A DNA stretch of 64,000 nt from Beroe forskalii (GCA_011033025.1 WFMF01000458.1:62001-126000), one strand, 5' to 3'; counted from the stretch's first letter, positions 45,621-55,630 are shown. Program-made: numbers and translations. Notes: a model not told the origin generated them from the letters alone.

Positions 45621-47114
45621 CTACAACAATCCCTGTCTTTTCAAGTCATTAAACACTTTTCTGCTCACGACATTCCCATGAGAATCCTCAAACTCCTCCT
45701 CAGTTTCCTTCTGAAATTTGTCCTTGTTCTTTTCAGCCTTTATTTTCTCCCACAAAGCACGGGCATCCTCTATGAGTGTAACATTAGCAAAGTGAGCTGT
45801 GTTTGGAATGCCAAGACACCTCATGCCATGTGCATGTCTCCATTCAGCGAAATGCCTTTGAAAGGCTTTAGGACCACGATACTTAAAGTTGCCACAGATT
45901 TCACAGTTGAAATACAGATTTAATCCATGAAGTTTGTACAGCCAATATGGGATTGGTTTGCCATCCCAGCCGAGAGGCAAGTTTTTAGGGTTGTACGGTA
46001 CAATTTCTTCATCGTCCTCGTCATTGTCGTCAATGTCATCAGCGTCATCGTCATCAACTTCATCAGCAGTACGAGCCTGCTTCCTTTCCACGTTTTCACG
46101 AGTGGATGTCCGTTGCTCACTCAGGAGTTCAGTGTAGTGGTATACATAAGCTTCTAATTGTGCCACATCTTTCTGCTTCTCTCCTTCATCACGATTTTTC
46201 TTGTTTTTAGCATAAGCAGCAGGGTCCAGTTCATCTAGCTCTCTACCTTTAGTGGAATAAAGACGATGTGCACGTTCAATGAGAGTGCCACCACATTTTA
46301 GATTAAGAGCTTGAAGGGCAGTTTTAAGTCTGTCAAGACCAAGCGATGCTAATTCCTCAGCAGAATCGAATGGGGCCAGATCGAGAATGTTTCCAGATTT
46401 CATAGCACTGGTTGGATCTCTTGCCCAACCAGGAAAAGTACCAGTTCCCCACTTTTCCTCAAAGTCATTAAGTATTCGCTCAGTCTCAGCATCAAAATTC
46501 ATAAGAGGGTTTATCCGGTACAGAAAACCAATAAGATATTCCTGCAGTGATGTTAAATACTTCTTGTAGTCAGTGTTAAGCTTCTTATCTTTCGGAAACT
46601 CAAAGAGTCTATCAAAGCTGGTTAAATAAGTGAGGTAATCAATTTTCGTAGAGTGCTTCAAATTTACAAACTGCTCATAACACTCATGCAAATCCAGATA
46701 CTTCCCATATCCTTCTTCATCAGAAAATTCCACCAATTCTTCATTTTCATCCGGATTTTCCCGCATTTTTGCCATTTCTAAAAACTCCATCACCATTGGA
46801 GAAGCAACATCATTAGCATACCGCTTGTGATAGTCCTTAACTTTCCTCAAACGATTATAAAACTCTTGGAATTCATTGGGACCACCAATTTGATCAATCT
46901 CTCGCTTTCTTATTCCATCAGTATCTTCATAGTTATTTAGTAAGTTGCTCGTACACTGTTGCAGGCGTTCATACAAATAAAATGCTCTATGCTCTGAGTT
47001 GATATGCTCACGATGGGTGTTGGTTTTGTGGAGTTTTTCAGCAACCAGTGCATCTTGAAGGCGCTCAATTTCCTCATGACACATACGCTGTTCTTCTATT
47101 ACAGTAGTTGCCAT
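45621..47114 (-). CDS. SF3A3: splicing factor 3A subunit 3 (SF3a60/Prp9), single exon
   Basis: This is the SF3a60 subunit of the U2 snRNP complex, needed for branch-site recognition. The uninterrupted frame gives 497 residues (human 501). In order it has an N-terminal helical region (MATTVIEEQRMCHEEIERLQ), the Prp9 N-terminal motif (EFYNRLRKVKDYHKRY), the SF3A3 region (LTSFDRLFEFP, KYLTSLQEYLIGFLYRINPL), a SAP-like stretch (LGLDRLKTALQALNLKCGGT), an acidic run (DEVDDDDADDIDDNDEDDEE), and the C-terminal matrin-type zinc finger from residue 404 (CEIC...HFAEWRHAHG) that contacts SF3a and U2 partners. Absence of introns contrasts with the neighbouring split genes. Low GC and conserved length argue for a functional gene rather than a decayed retrocopy, but a functional retrogene is possible. 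Confidence 0.95.
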   Translation of the reverse strand: MATTVIEEQRMCHEEIERLQDALVAEKLHKTNTHREHINSEHRAFYLYERLQQCTSNLLNNYEDTDGIRKREIDQIGGPNEFQEFYNRLRKVKDYHKRYANDVASPMVMEFLEMAKMRENPDENEELVEFSDEEGYGKYLDLHECYEQFVNLKHSTKIDYLTYLTSFDRLFEFPKDKKLNTDYKKYLTSLQEYLIGFLYRINPLMNFDAETERILNDFEEKWGTGTFPGWARDPTSAMKSGNILDLAPFDSAEELASLGLDRLKTALQALNLKCGGTLIERAHRLYSTKGRELDELDPAAYAKNKKNRDEGEKQKDVAQLEAYVYHYTELLSEQRTSTRENVERKQARTADEVDDDDADDIDDNDEDDEEIVPYNPKNLPLGWDGKPIPYWLYKLHGLNLYFNCEICGNFKYRGPKAFQRHFAEWRHAHGMRCLGIPNTAHFANVTLIEDARALWEKIKAEKNKDKFQKETEEEFEDSHGNVVSRKVFNDLKRQGLL

Positions 47115-47478
47115 TCCCTCAAATAAAAATTCAAATTACATTTAAAAAAATACTCATGGAGAAGTAATTGAATAACATTACATAACACAACATAACATAA
47201 CATAACGATAATGGTTATATGATAGACTTTACTGACGCATACATCAGTATTTCCTCAAATCATAACAATTCTGATATTTTTGTTGATAAATAAATGATTA
47301 CAAATTATGAAAAATGACAATTCTGTATTTAAATACATTGTAAACCTGTTACATAAAGAGAATGTTTATTTATAACATAAACATTGACCGTTGAAATGTA
47401 GTAGATATAAGTCAATAAATTTGAAATCAACAATTTAATTATTTAGGTATATTTAAGTCAAAATTCAAAAAAATCAAG
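47115..47478. other. short AT-rich intergenic stretch with ACATA microsatellite
   Basis: Contains the pentanucleotide run ACATAACATAACATAAC at about 47190-47206. Otherwise AT-rich and non-coding. Confidence 0.5.
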
Positions 47479-49560
47479 TCAAAATTCAAAAAAATCAAGC
47501 TGTTCTTCAACAACTTTGGATTTATCCATAACAACTCCTTTGCATTTGAATTGACGTCCTTTCAAACGAACTAACTCACATTCAGCAATGCAACTTGTCC
47601 CCAGAATATTTCTTATAGTAGATGGTTTCACAATAACATCCACATGAGTACCACAACTTTGCCCAGTTATATGATACTTTTTATCAATGTAATCGACTGA
47701 GTTTATATTGAAAGATATACTACAAGGCATGAATTTTGGTAAATGTTGGTTGTAAGGAGATAGGTTCAATAATGGCGTAGTGTCATCAGTTGATGTCCAA
47801 TCTTCATCTTCAAATGTGTACAGATTTGGGAAACTGATGTTTATGGATTTATGAGAACTTAAACTAACCATTGCCAAAGATAAATCATCAAATTCATAAT
47901 GCATAGGATTAAGTGATTTAATATATACAAACTTCACGATGGTTCCATATGAGAACTCTAAATATTTTTTATGCTCAATCCACTGAACTGTACCTAAAAC
48001 AGATAAAACATAAGTCAAATGCTGACCTTGATCTCCAATTTTTATTGTTCCAAGATATTTACATAGCAGTTCTGAGCGAACCTGGCTCTGTAGTAAATTT
48101 TCATTGTACTCAATCCCATCAAGTAATTTGACAGACCCTTTCTGCTGCTCAAAACAGTATATTTTCTGATTAAATCCTTTTAAGAAAAGATCAATTTGAG
48201 GAAACCACGCAACACATTTATGAGCCAATGAAACGTGGCAAAGTTCAAGAGAAGTAAAGAAGCACGTTAAGCCAAGTGATAGTGCAATCTGATCCCAAAT
48301 TGGCTGTGCTACAATCAATGGAACATCAACCATAACAAAATTTTCTTGCCTATCAAAACCAAGAACTTGAACATAGTCACCATTGATTTTCAAATGATAC
48401 ACACATAAATGTAAATCAATTACATTAAGTGAAGGTACAACACAGTACATATGTGGAATGCTATCAACATATCTTGATGTTTCATTACTGCTATGAGGCT
48501 CTTCATCAGTAGAACCTGTCTCACAGATACCAAAGAAGTGGTCTTTGTCTGGAATTTTTCCATAACAAACGTCCTTTTTATCAAAAAACTGGGCATGGAA
48601 CAATACCACAATCATAAATTTTGATTTTCTAATGAAAGAATGAAATTCGGGGAAAACCACAAGTATTTCTTTTTTGACATCTCCATATTTTTTATCACCT
48701 GGTATACAAACAGTAACATTTCGTTTTGATGAATCCAAGCTGACGGTAGAAACACATAATACATTATATTTTGTATAGGTAGATTGCTCCTGAACTGTTC
48801 CATAATAGCATGACTCATTGAATGGTGGCGATGAGGATGAATGGATATTTCTGTGTAACCACATCAAATACTCCCCATTGTTATACCTACTCATACTTTG
48901 TGCTTTTTGTGCATAGCTACCAAAAGTATGCTTTCTGGAAAGTATTTTCTTGGCAGATCTATCTTCCTGTATAAGCTGTTTAGTTTCGGGGGATTTGATG
49001 CCATTAAGCCAAGACATAGCTGATCGTTTTGGTTCATCTACACAGTTGCTTGGATTTATATCGATTGAAAAACTAGAACTGAATTTTGTTTCAAGGTTAA
49101 CACTTTTATATTTTAAGGGCACTTTTTTGAACTTACCCTGGCACAGAGTATCAATTTCTTGATCGCAACTTGTAACTGCCAACTTTTTATGATCAACCAT
49201 TTTCGAAGGAAGAGAATTTGATGATATTTGTCTTAATGGAGAATACTCATCCATTGAGTTTTCTGATTCAAATGAATCAATAGAGGAAGTCTCTATCGGT
49301 TTATTGGATGAATCATCAATTCCAGCAGTCACTCTGTTTTCATTAAACAACTTTTGCTTCTTTCTTAAAGGTTTGCCTTTTTCAGGTGAGTTAGACTCAC
49401 TATCAGAATCATATGATGCAATAAATTCATTATCAGTAATGGATAAAAAATCTTTCTTGCCTGGTCTATTCTCGTCTCGGAAGTTGGAGTGATGAATTTT
49501 CGGACGTTTTAATTCATTGTGTTTGTTTTTTCTATGTATTTGGAAATCATTCCATGACAT
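47479..49560 (-). CDS. unknown protein of about 693 aa, possibly SPIDR-like
   Basis: A single long open frame ends at 47479. The frame is open upstream to 49584, but a likely acceptor (CTCATCCAG) lies just before ATG 49560, so the coding start is probably 49560 (MSWNDFQIHRK). Residues 1-180 are polar, low in hydrophobics and rich in Ser/Asp/Lys with nuclear-localisation-like clusters (KPLRKKQKLF), and look disordered. A basic segment (EDRSAKKILSRKHTFGSYAQ) precedes several hundred residues with alternating beta-like hydrophobic patterns (YVLSVLGTVQWIEHKKYLEF, IAECELVRLKGRQFKC). The layout (disordered N terminus, OB-like C terminus) recalls the DNA-repair scaffold SPIDR, but I cannot point to a diagnostic motif. 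I call it hypothetical. Low GC and no introns, like its neighbours. Confidence 0.6.
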   Translation of the reverse strand: MSWNDFQIHRKNKHNELKRPKIHHSNFRDENRPGKKDFLSITDNEFIASYDSDSESNSPEKGKPLRKKQKLFNENRVTAGIDDSSNKPIETSSIDSFESENSMDEYSPLRQISSNSLPSKMVDHKKLAVTSCDQEIDTLCQGKFKKVPLKYKSVNLETKFSSSFSIDINPSNCVDEPKRSAMSWLNGIKSPETKQLIQEDRSAKKILSRKHTFGSYAQKAQSMSRYNNGEYLMWLHRNIHSSSSPPFNESCYYGTVQEQSTYTKYNVLCVSTVSLDSSKRNVTVCIPGDKKYGDVKKEILVVFPEFHSFIRKSKFMIVVLFHAQFFDKKDVCYGKIPDKDHFFGICETGSTDEEPHSSNETSRYVDSIPHMYCVVPSLNVIDLHLCVYHLKINGDYVQVLGFDRQENFVMVDVPLIVAQPIWDQIALSLGLTCFFTSLELCHVSLAHKCVAWFPQIDLFLKGFNQKIYCFEQQKGSVKLLDGIEYNENLLQSQVRSELLCKYLGTIKIGDQGQHLTYVLSVLGTVQWIEHKKYLEFSYGTIVKFVYIKSLNPMHYEFDDLSLAMVSLSSHKSINISFPNLYTFEDEDWTSTDDTTPLLNLSPYNQHLPKFMPCSISFNINSVDYIDKKYHITGQSCGTHVDVIVKPSTIRNILGTSCIAECELVRLKGRQFKCKGVVMDKSKVVEEQLDFFEF

Positions 49561-49584
49561 CAATAGTTCCTGGATGAGAAACAC

Positions 49585-49976
49585 AAGTAATAAGTTATAT
49601 GAATGGAAAGCCTATAATGAATTAAAAAAATAAACAAAAAAAACTAAAGCAAAAATCACTATACCAATGCAAAAATAGTAATACCAAAAATACATTAGTT
49701 GATCGATTTCAAACCCAATACTCATCACTATCTGTAATCAAGTTAACATTACTTACATTTGTAAACAGTACATGTAGATTGTGCAATCATTTGAAACATG
49801 AAAACCCCCCCCTTTCCATTTTCAATGATTTGAAGGCCAAGGAAGGGAGACAAAATAGAGCATGACGTGTTTGTAAAGAGTGTTAAGAATAATCGTTAAT
49901 TGATTGTATATCATACTTAAATCATTAATCAGAAACAATAGATAATTATATAATAGGAATTGTTCTCATGCAGGCT
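49585..49976. other. AT-rich gap
   Basis: A/T runs and a CCCCCCCC tract at about 49805-49812. No coding signal. Confidence 0.4.
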
Positions 49977-51161
49977 CTAAATTCCTTCCCATTCAAAAGA
50001 AGTATTAGCATTCAGCAGTTCAATATCTGCATCTTGAGGCGAATTAAGCATTTTCTGAAGATAATTGTCACCATCATCATCAAAATTTAATAATATTCCT
50101 CTGATACTCGTTTTGTAGGAACAATGTGGATAAAGTCTTAGAACAGGTTTTTGAGTGCTATTGCTCAACATAACCTTTGCACATACAATATTTCCACGGT
50201 GTTCATGCATAAACATGGTAACACTACCAATGTCAAGATCTGAAGGACAGGCAGCATTTTCCAATAATTTTTCAAATTCTGGCCAGTTTGGGGAATTAAG
50301 ATCAGATGCTTCAACAAATTCACAAAGTTTAAGGGTTGCATAATGATTAAAATTGGATGCATTAGGCATTTCCTTATCTTCATGGGCCCAGTCCCCAACA
50401 AAGAAAGATAAATAACCTTTTTTGCGTATGCAGCAAATAGCAAAAGGAAGCCGCTGGCGTTTGAACCTAAAATCAAGTTCAGCAGTCGAAGAAAAACAAG
50501 AATCCATCAATAACACCTTTTTAGGGTTCTGCTTAAAATGTTCAAGAGGGTCATTCAAAGCTGAATGAAAGTCATACATGTTCTTTTTGAAAATTTCTAT
50601 GTTATGGGCATAGCAAACCTTTTCTTGTATATTACCAGAATTTGAAGCTTTATAGAAAACATCACCAAGCTCAGGCATTTCAGTTTGTTTGATAATTCTC
50701 CTCAGGTTAGCTGTGAGTAAAGTATCATAATTCATTCCACAGATCAACCTGGCTCGTTCACATGCTTTTTGTAATATTTCAGTAATCTTATCCTTTTCTT
50801 TGAGATGGTCAATATTATCAATAGTTAATTTTACAGACAACTTTTTCCATATCTCTTGAAAACTAGGTTTGTCAAGAATTTTATCGATATGTTCTTTCCT
50901 TTCAGGAACTGCTTCTTCTACAACTTGAGATGATGCTGGCAATTCTTTAGGCACTTTATTTGGCATTGATTCACAATCTTCAACTGCAGAAAGCTTCCTT
51001 TTGGTACCAGCAAGACATGAGACATTTTGACCCACAGACACCTGTGGAGATGTTAGCTCAAATGCAACTAACAATTGATCAATTTGTTGCTGCTGTAATT
51101 TGGATGCAACTTGCAGTTCTTTTAGAATGTTGAAAACACCAGAGAGTCCTTCTGAGGCCAT
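49977..51161 (-). CDS. unknown single-exon protein of about 394 aa
   Basis: I do not recognise a family. The open frame runs from 51179, but the first Met there is next to a possible acceptor (TTTGTTTGAG), and MASEGLSGVFNILKEL at 51161 is the more plausible start. An N-terminal heptad-like helix (LKELQVASKLQQQQIDQLLVA) could form a coiled coil. A basic nuclear-signal-like stretch (GTKRKLS) follows, then a predicted alpha-helical middle (residues about 100-210) and a C-terminal part with alternating hydrophobics (KKVLLMDSCFSSTAELDFRF, FAICCIRKKGYLSFFVGDW, RLYPHCSYKTSIRGILLNFD). Codons are AT-rich. Length, intact frame and amino-acid composition support a real protein. It lies head-to-tail between the unknown gene at 47479-49560 and the methyltransferase gene. 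Confidence 0.6.
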   Translation of the reverse strand: MASEGLSGVFNILKELQVASKLQQQQIDQLLVAFELTSPQVSVGQNVSCLAGTKRKLSAVEDCESMPNKVPKELPASSQVVEEAVPERKEHIDKILDKPSFQEIWKKLSVKLTIDNIDHLKEKDKITEILQKACERARLICGMNYDTLLTANLRRIIKQTEMPELGDVFYKASNSGNIQEKVCYAHNIEIFKKNMYDFHSALNDPLEHFKQNPKKVLLMDSCFSSTAELDFRFKRQRLPFAICCIRKKGYLSFFVGDWAHEDKEMPNASNFNHYATLKLCEFVEASDLNSPNWPEFEKLLENAACPSDLDIGSVTMFMHEHRGNIVCAKVMLSNSTQKPVLRLYPHCSYKTSIRGILLNFDDDGDNYLQKMLNSPQDADIELLNANTSFEWEGI

Positions 51162-51179
51162 ATTACTAGACTCAAACAA

Positions 51180-51785
51180 AACAGATTAGATATTCAATAC
51201 TTAGTTAAATACTTACTACAGTTATTTTTAAAGATGACAGATTGTGGTCAAAGCCAGAGGACACAGTAATTCCCAAGTCCAAATACCAATATCCAATTTA
51301 ATCATAACAACTTGTCCTACTAATTTTTAAGCTCATTCAAATTTAGATTTGAATTTTGACTCAGGCATTTGAATCTGCAAATACAATATAATTTTCATAC
51401 AGTGAAATGTTCTATCAGCTGATTTGAAATTAATGATGCATTCATGTAAAACTATGCAAGCTGGAAGCTTGCCAATTTTGTCATATGAAAGTATACCAAT
51501 TTCAAACTAAAAATATTTGTGACAAGAATTAATTCGACACATTTTTCAGATGTTTTCTCAGCTAGCTTATATCAAAAGAAAGCAGTCTTATCATATGATA
51601 TCAAATCAAGGAAAGCAAAACAATCCCGGTTTCAGAATGTAAGTGTATTGTTAGCAAAATAAAGACAACTCCTAGAGTATGATTATGCAACTTGTTGAAC
51701 GAAAATTTTTAAGGATATCATCATTTTGGTTTTGATGAAATTTATTATCAAGTTAAACCTATTCAATGAAATCATTAAGGATGTA
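51180..51785. other. AT-rich gap
   Basis: No gene or repeat recognised; presumably the promoter of the unknown 394-aa gene and the 3' end of the methyltransferase gene. Confidence 0.35.
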
Positions 51786-52724
51786 TCATAAAGGTGGAAA
51801 TAAGTGCAGAACATTTGTGAACTTTGCTAAGTCAATAAAATTCACATCCATTTGTTTCTTGTCTACGTTTATCTGAAGATTGTCTAGAGCTGCATATATT
51901 GTGTCTCTATTTTGTGAATTTAATACACCGTGGTAGACTAAGTTTTCTTCTATTGTTCTGGCTGAAGTCCTAGAATGCTCTGCAGGACCACTCAAGAAAG
52001 TCACTAATTGTTTCAATGTTTGAAAATCTATATTCAACCTTGGGTTTGATAATGGTGTAAGCTTAATAGCAAAGCAAGGACTATCTTCAGTATCTGTGAA
52101 AACATTGGGCTGAAGATATGGTCCCAATTCAATCTGAAAATAATTTTGTGGTAGCAAATCAGAAACTATCCCAGATTGTTCATCATTTCCACAAATTCGT
52201 AGTGCCCTATTAGCATCAACTAATGTAATCATCTGAATATTCAATGAAGAGAAGCTAAATAACTGTTTCTGATCAACCAAGTCTTCCATAAATTGATTAA
52301 TGAAAAAAGGGTTCCTAGCTTTCAATGCAGAACATACAAACAGAGAAATTCTACAATCTGAATCATTACTCATGAAGTCATATTCTTGACAAAAATCTGT
52401 GAAAAAAGGGTCACCATGTTTCACTATGTGATTGTCATGATACTTGGGAAATTTTGCAAGATGATTTATACACAATCTATTCCACTCCACTGAAAGAAGA
52501 CTCTTCACTTGCTGCTTGAGAATTTGTTTTGATAAAACACCAAATCCAGCACCAAGCTCACAGACATGGTCATTCTTCGATATGTCAGCAAATTCAATTA
52601 ACCGCTCAGCATTATACTCATCTGTCAGAAATTTGGATTTACCTATTGGAGTATCACGAGTGAGATAAACAGCTTCCATAACTTTTGAACGAGATGGCAT
52701 TCTTGGGAATCTCATGGGTGCCAT
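51786..52724 (-). CDS. KsgA/TFB-family (mitochondrial dimethyladenosine transferase / transcription factor B) protein
   Basis: Single-exon frame of 312 residues. The basic, Arg-rich start (MAPMRFPRMPSRSK) fits a mitochondrial targeting sequence. The core follows the rRNA adenine dimethyltransferase pattern: a FLTDEYNAERLIEFADI segment before SAM motif I (CELGAGFGVLS, residues 55-65), the acidic ribose-binding position in LLSVEWNRL, a GDPFF position, and a C-terminal helical domain ending DVNFIDLAKFTNVLHL, like the KsgA C terminus. The catalytic NLPY-type motif expected in active KsgA/TFB1M enzymes is not evident. That resembles TFB2M, which acts mainly as a cofactor of mitochondrial RNA polymerase, so TFB2M is somewhat more likely than TFB1M. 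Strong sequence divergence makes the subfamily call uncertain. Confidence 0.7.
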   Translation of the reverse strand: MAPMRFPRMPSRSKVMEAVYLTRDTPIGKSKFLTDEYNAERLIEFADISKNDHVCELGAGFGVLSKQILKQQVKSLLSVEWNRLCINHLAKFPKYHDNHIVKHGDPFFTDFCQEYDFMSNDSDCRISLFVCSALKARNPFFINQFMEDLVDQKQLFSFSSLNIQMITLVDANRALRICGNDEQSGIVSDLLPQNYFQIELGPYLQPNVFTDTEDSPCFAIKLTPLSNPRLNIDFQTLKQLVTFLSGPAEHSRTSARTIEENLVYHGVLNSQNRDTIYAALDNLQINVDKKQMDVNFIDLAKFTNVLHLFPPL

Positions 52725-53050
52725 CTAGTGATTTAATGGGGTAAGTTATTTTCTAATAATAATGACTCACAAGAAAACACAATAACATATGATATATTTG
52801 AGAAGACTGTATTATATGCTTAGAGCATGGCCAGGAATGTCCTCATATTATTGCAGGAGGATAAGATAAGATAAGATAAGATAAAATTAATGGTATTGAA
52901 CCATCACAAATCTGAACAATATTTAATCCACTGGTTTACATGAAGAACATGGCTGTGAACACAGGTGTCCATTTCAATAACATTTTGAAATAGGAGTAAA
53001 TATTATATAGAATGAATTAAATAATTTTTGAATTAAAAAGAAATCTTTCT
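52725..53050. other. short AT-rich gap with GATAA repeats
   Basis: Contains a pentanucleotide run (ATAAG x5) at about 52861-52885. No gene. Confidence 0.5.
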
Positions 53051-53352
53051 TCAAGACATCAATCTGCAGGACTTTTCTCCAACTCCATACTTGAACTCCA
53101 ACATGATCCCTTTAGGTAATCCAATGTGGAGAGCAGCAGGATCTAAGTGAGTCACACCAAGATGAGTGGTCTGCAGGCATCTTCAGTGTTTAAATGGCGA
53201 ATTAAAAATATCATTTACAGTATCATGTACAGTATTTGAATTAAAAAGAAAACTTTCTTCAAGACATCAATCTGCAAGACTTTTCTCCAACTCCGTACTT
53301 GAACTTCAACATGATCCCTTTAGGTAATGCAATGTAGAGAGCAGCAGGATCC
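53024..53352 (-). repeat. duplicated putative terminal exon (two copies of about 120 bp)
   Basis: The segments 53024-53143 and about 53233-53352 are about 90% alike. On the minus strand the first copy, from an acceptor (CCTGCAG) at 53171, reads a 39-residue end DPAALHIGLPKGIMLEFKYG ... VGEKSCRLMS with stop at 53051-53053. The second reads DPAALYIALPKGIMLKFKYG and the same ending. Frame, stop and most third-position changes are kept in both copies, which suggests selection on coding. No upstream exon of such a gene was identified, so the product is unknown. Confidence 0.5.
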
Positions 53353-53790
53353 AAATGAGTACAGCATCTTCTTTGTAGAACAAAAACAGTCATCTTTGTA
53401 GTCAAGCCACAGAACTGATAGTCAAGCCACAATATCTGATAATTTAAAAACCACTGAAATGAATGCAAAAACGATATCCCATGTCAGCTGTAATTAGATA
53501 AAATCCCTTCCAAAGACTTGACTGAGGGGGACCTCATAGTGAAACACTTAAAATGCAATAATGGATTCAAATCAGATCTACTTTTCACCACTGATTTACT
53601 GCCAGTTTCAAGAATATAACATTGGAAATGATTATATTAACTCTCATCTTCAGAAACTCCATATGGTGATAAGCACCCTGCACCTTCCCCAAATTTGATG
53701 TATAAAGTAGTGTTGAAAAGTTTAAAGTTCCAAAGACAAGATATACAATCATACCATAAAAACTAGTAGGATTTTACCCTACCTTCCTAA
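53353..53790. other. intergenic, no gene seen
   Basis: AT-rich. Upstream exons of the duplicated terminal exon might lie here, but none could be supported. Confidence 0.3.
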
Positions 53791-53794
53791 GCCC

Positions 53795-54260
53795 ATTATA
53801 GGATGACCATTTGCGCGCTCTTAGTGCGGGACCAAGTGCAGCTGGGAATACAGCGCGCGAGCCACACAGGGATATACGTGTTTATGGTTTAGCTTGTCAG
53901 GCGTTGCCTGACCCCCTCGCGCGACGTCAGACAATGTTTAGCAATACCCTACCCTCCGCCGCGCGCCATTAATTTCCGAGTGTTGCGCGCTAGGGATGGG
54001 TGAAATCCATCTAATTTGAAACAAATAAAGAATGCGCAAGTTTATTTTCAGCAAAAATTCAATTGAAAGCTTGTCTATCGATGATAGACCCTTCTGAGCG
54101 ACCGCGACGTGCCGCGCACCGCGGCTGCGTCAGCGGGTTCCTAAGCCCGCATAGTGCATAGGTGTGTGTTTGCTAAACACGTATATCCCTGTTTGCGTTG
54201 CGCTTCCGTAGGGAAGCGCCGCGCGCGTACACACACCTATGCGGGCTTTGTCGGACAATG
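53795..54260. mobile_element. decayed and nested copies of the TTCCTAA/TTTAGCAA miniature element
   Basis: A left end at about 53797 (TTCCTAAGCCC), a right-end phrase ACAGGGATATACGTGTTTA near 53877-53895, an inverted fragment of the long-form interior (53938-54008), a second left end near 54137 and an inverted near-complete copy from TTGCTAAACACGTATATCCC (54168) to GCGGGCTT (54247). Boundaries are blurred by nested insertion and decay. Confidence 0.6.
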
Positions 54261-54559
54261 CGGGCTTAAAGGCGAAATAACAAAAATTGATGAAAATGTG
54301 GACGTCCGGGGGAATTTGAGATTGCTGACAAGGGGGAGAGATGAGGACGTGGTCGCAAAATGCCCAAAATCTTGAGGACGACGTCCCGGTCCCAAACATT
54401 GCCAGTGGACGCAAAGATACTTCACTTTGATTTATAATTTAAATTAAACTAAAAATCCAGCTCATCATATCATTATCATTAACATAAATAAACTTAAAGA
54501 TTCACACGGTAAGTGCACAGCTTTTCCTTTTTATTAATGAGCGGTTACATGTCGAAGTG

Positions 54560-54659
54560 TTCCTAAGCCCGCATAGGTGTGTGTACGCGCCGCGCGCTCG
54601 CGCTTCCCTACGGGAGAAGCGCGCCGCGCGAGCCACACAGGGATATACGTGTTTAGCAA
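54560..54659 (+). mobile_element. miniature inverted-repeat element copy 3 (100 bp)
   Basis: Starts TTCCTAAGCCCGCATAGG and ends ACGTGTTTAGCAA. Flanked by an exact 9-bp direct repeat GTCGAAGTG (54551-54559 and 54660-54668). The interior is GC-rich and partly self-complementary around CTTCCCTACGGGAGAAG. Confidence 0.9.
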
Positions 54660-54706
54660 GTCGAAGTGCAAAGTGGTGACCGTATACCGCAACTTACATA
54701 GTCGAG

Positions 54707-54812
54707 TTGCTAAACACGTATATCCCTGTCTGCGTTGCGCGGCGCGCTTCCCCAGGGAAGCGCCGCGTAGGGAAGCGCCGCGCGCGTACACACACCTATG
54801 CGGGCTTAGGAA
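54707..54812 (-). mobile_element. miniature inverted-repeat element copy 4 (106 bp), opposite orientation
   Basis: Starts TTGCTAAACACGTATATCCC and ends GCGGGCTTAGGAA, the inverse of copy 3. Flanked by an exact 9-bp direct repeat ATAGTCGAG (54698-54706 and 54813-54821). Only 38 bases separate its left repeat from the element side of copy 3's right repeat, so the pair looks like one palindrome but is two separate insertions. Confidence 0.9.
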
Positions 54813-54962
54813 ATAGTCGAGGCGATAGCCGAGACAGTGTATGTTGGACGAGGCGTACCGAGTTCATCATCAATTATCAAAGGTATTAAAACAATTTAAG
54901 TTTAACTACAAATACAAGTTCAACTTTAAGAACTGAACTGAAAACTCATACAACTCATCAAT

Positions 54963-55630
54963 TCATGTCATCGACAAAAAGTCTAATAGGGATGATTCAC
55001 GTGGCTTAACTTTATCCTTGCTATCCGACATAGACAACCTTTGCTGCAATTTAGAAACAGATTTTCTTTTGGTGTTCCTGTTCGACTTGTGCAACGTCTT
55101 CTTATTGACAGATATGTCCTTAGAAATCCCTTCGTCGCAACTCACTTTGGCCAAACTGTCATTTTTCGACAAAGTGCTTTCATATTTCGCAGAGATTGGC
55201 CGGTAATTCGTTTTTTGCATGTGCTGCACGAAGTAAGCAGTAGATTATGGACATTCTTCAGGGGAATATTCGCACTTTTATGAGCCAAATTTGCCGATTC
55301 AGATTTGAACCGTTTTCTCGAGGTAGTCCTGACACTAATCCGATGTACATTCGTTTCGTAGCAAAATTTACACAAATATGTCCTCTGACAAAGACTTTCA
55401 CCGCTGGACTGAAGAGAATTCATTTGATAGCGACAAAAATACCGCTTCAACTTGTCACTCTCTAGAACTTGACAAACTTTAGTTATATGCGACGTTTGTT
55501 GATTCAGAGATATATCTCCCTTGGCATCCACATGAACATCATGATGATCCATATCTAAAACATCTTGTAAAGGATCAGAGCGTTTGGAACTATTTGGCAA
55601 ATCATTTTCAAAAAACGTAACATTACTCAA
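54963..55630 (-). CDS. C18orf21/RMP24-like protein with a one-base frame break
   Basis: Two overlapping minus-strand frames (55630-55142 and 55229-54963) make one protein if a single base is added in the A-run near 55217. Frame 1 carries KRYFCRYQMNSLQ, a CxxC pair (YLCKFCYETN), a basic stretch and a second CxxC (LLLTSCSTCKK). Frame 2 continues TNYRPISAKYESTLSKND and ends LLDFLSMT. The order (RYL-like helix, CxxC, VRx basic region, LLxTCxTC, KLQxxLS, FLSxL end) follows human C18orf21, an RNase MRP-associated zinc-ribbon protein. That match is from memory and moderate. The true ATG is uncertain: no ATG starts the frame at 55630, an internal Met lies near 55552, and an upstream exon is possible. 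The break may be a sequencing error in a homopolymer. Confidence 0.5.
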
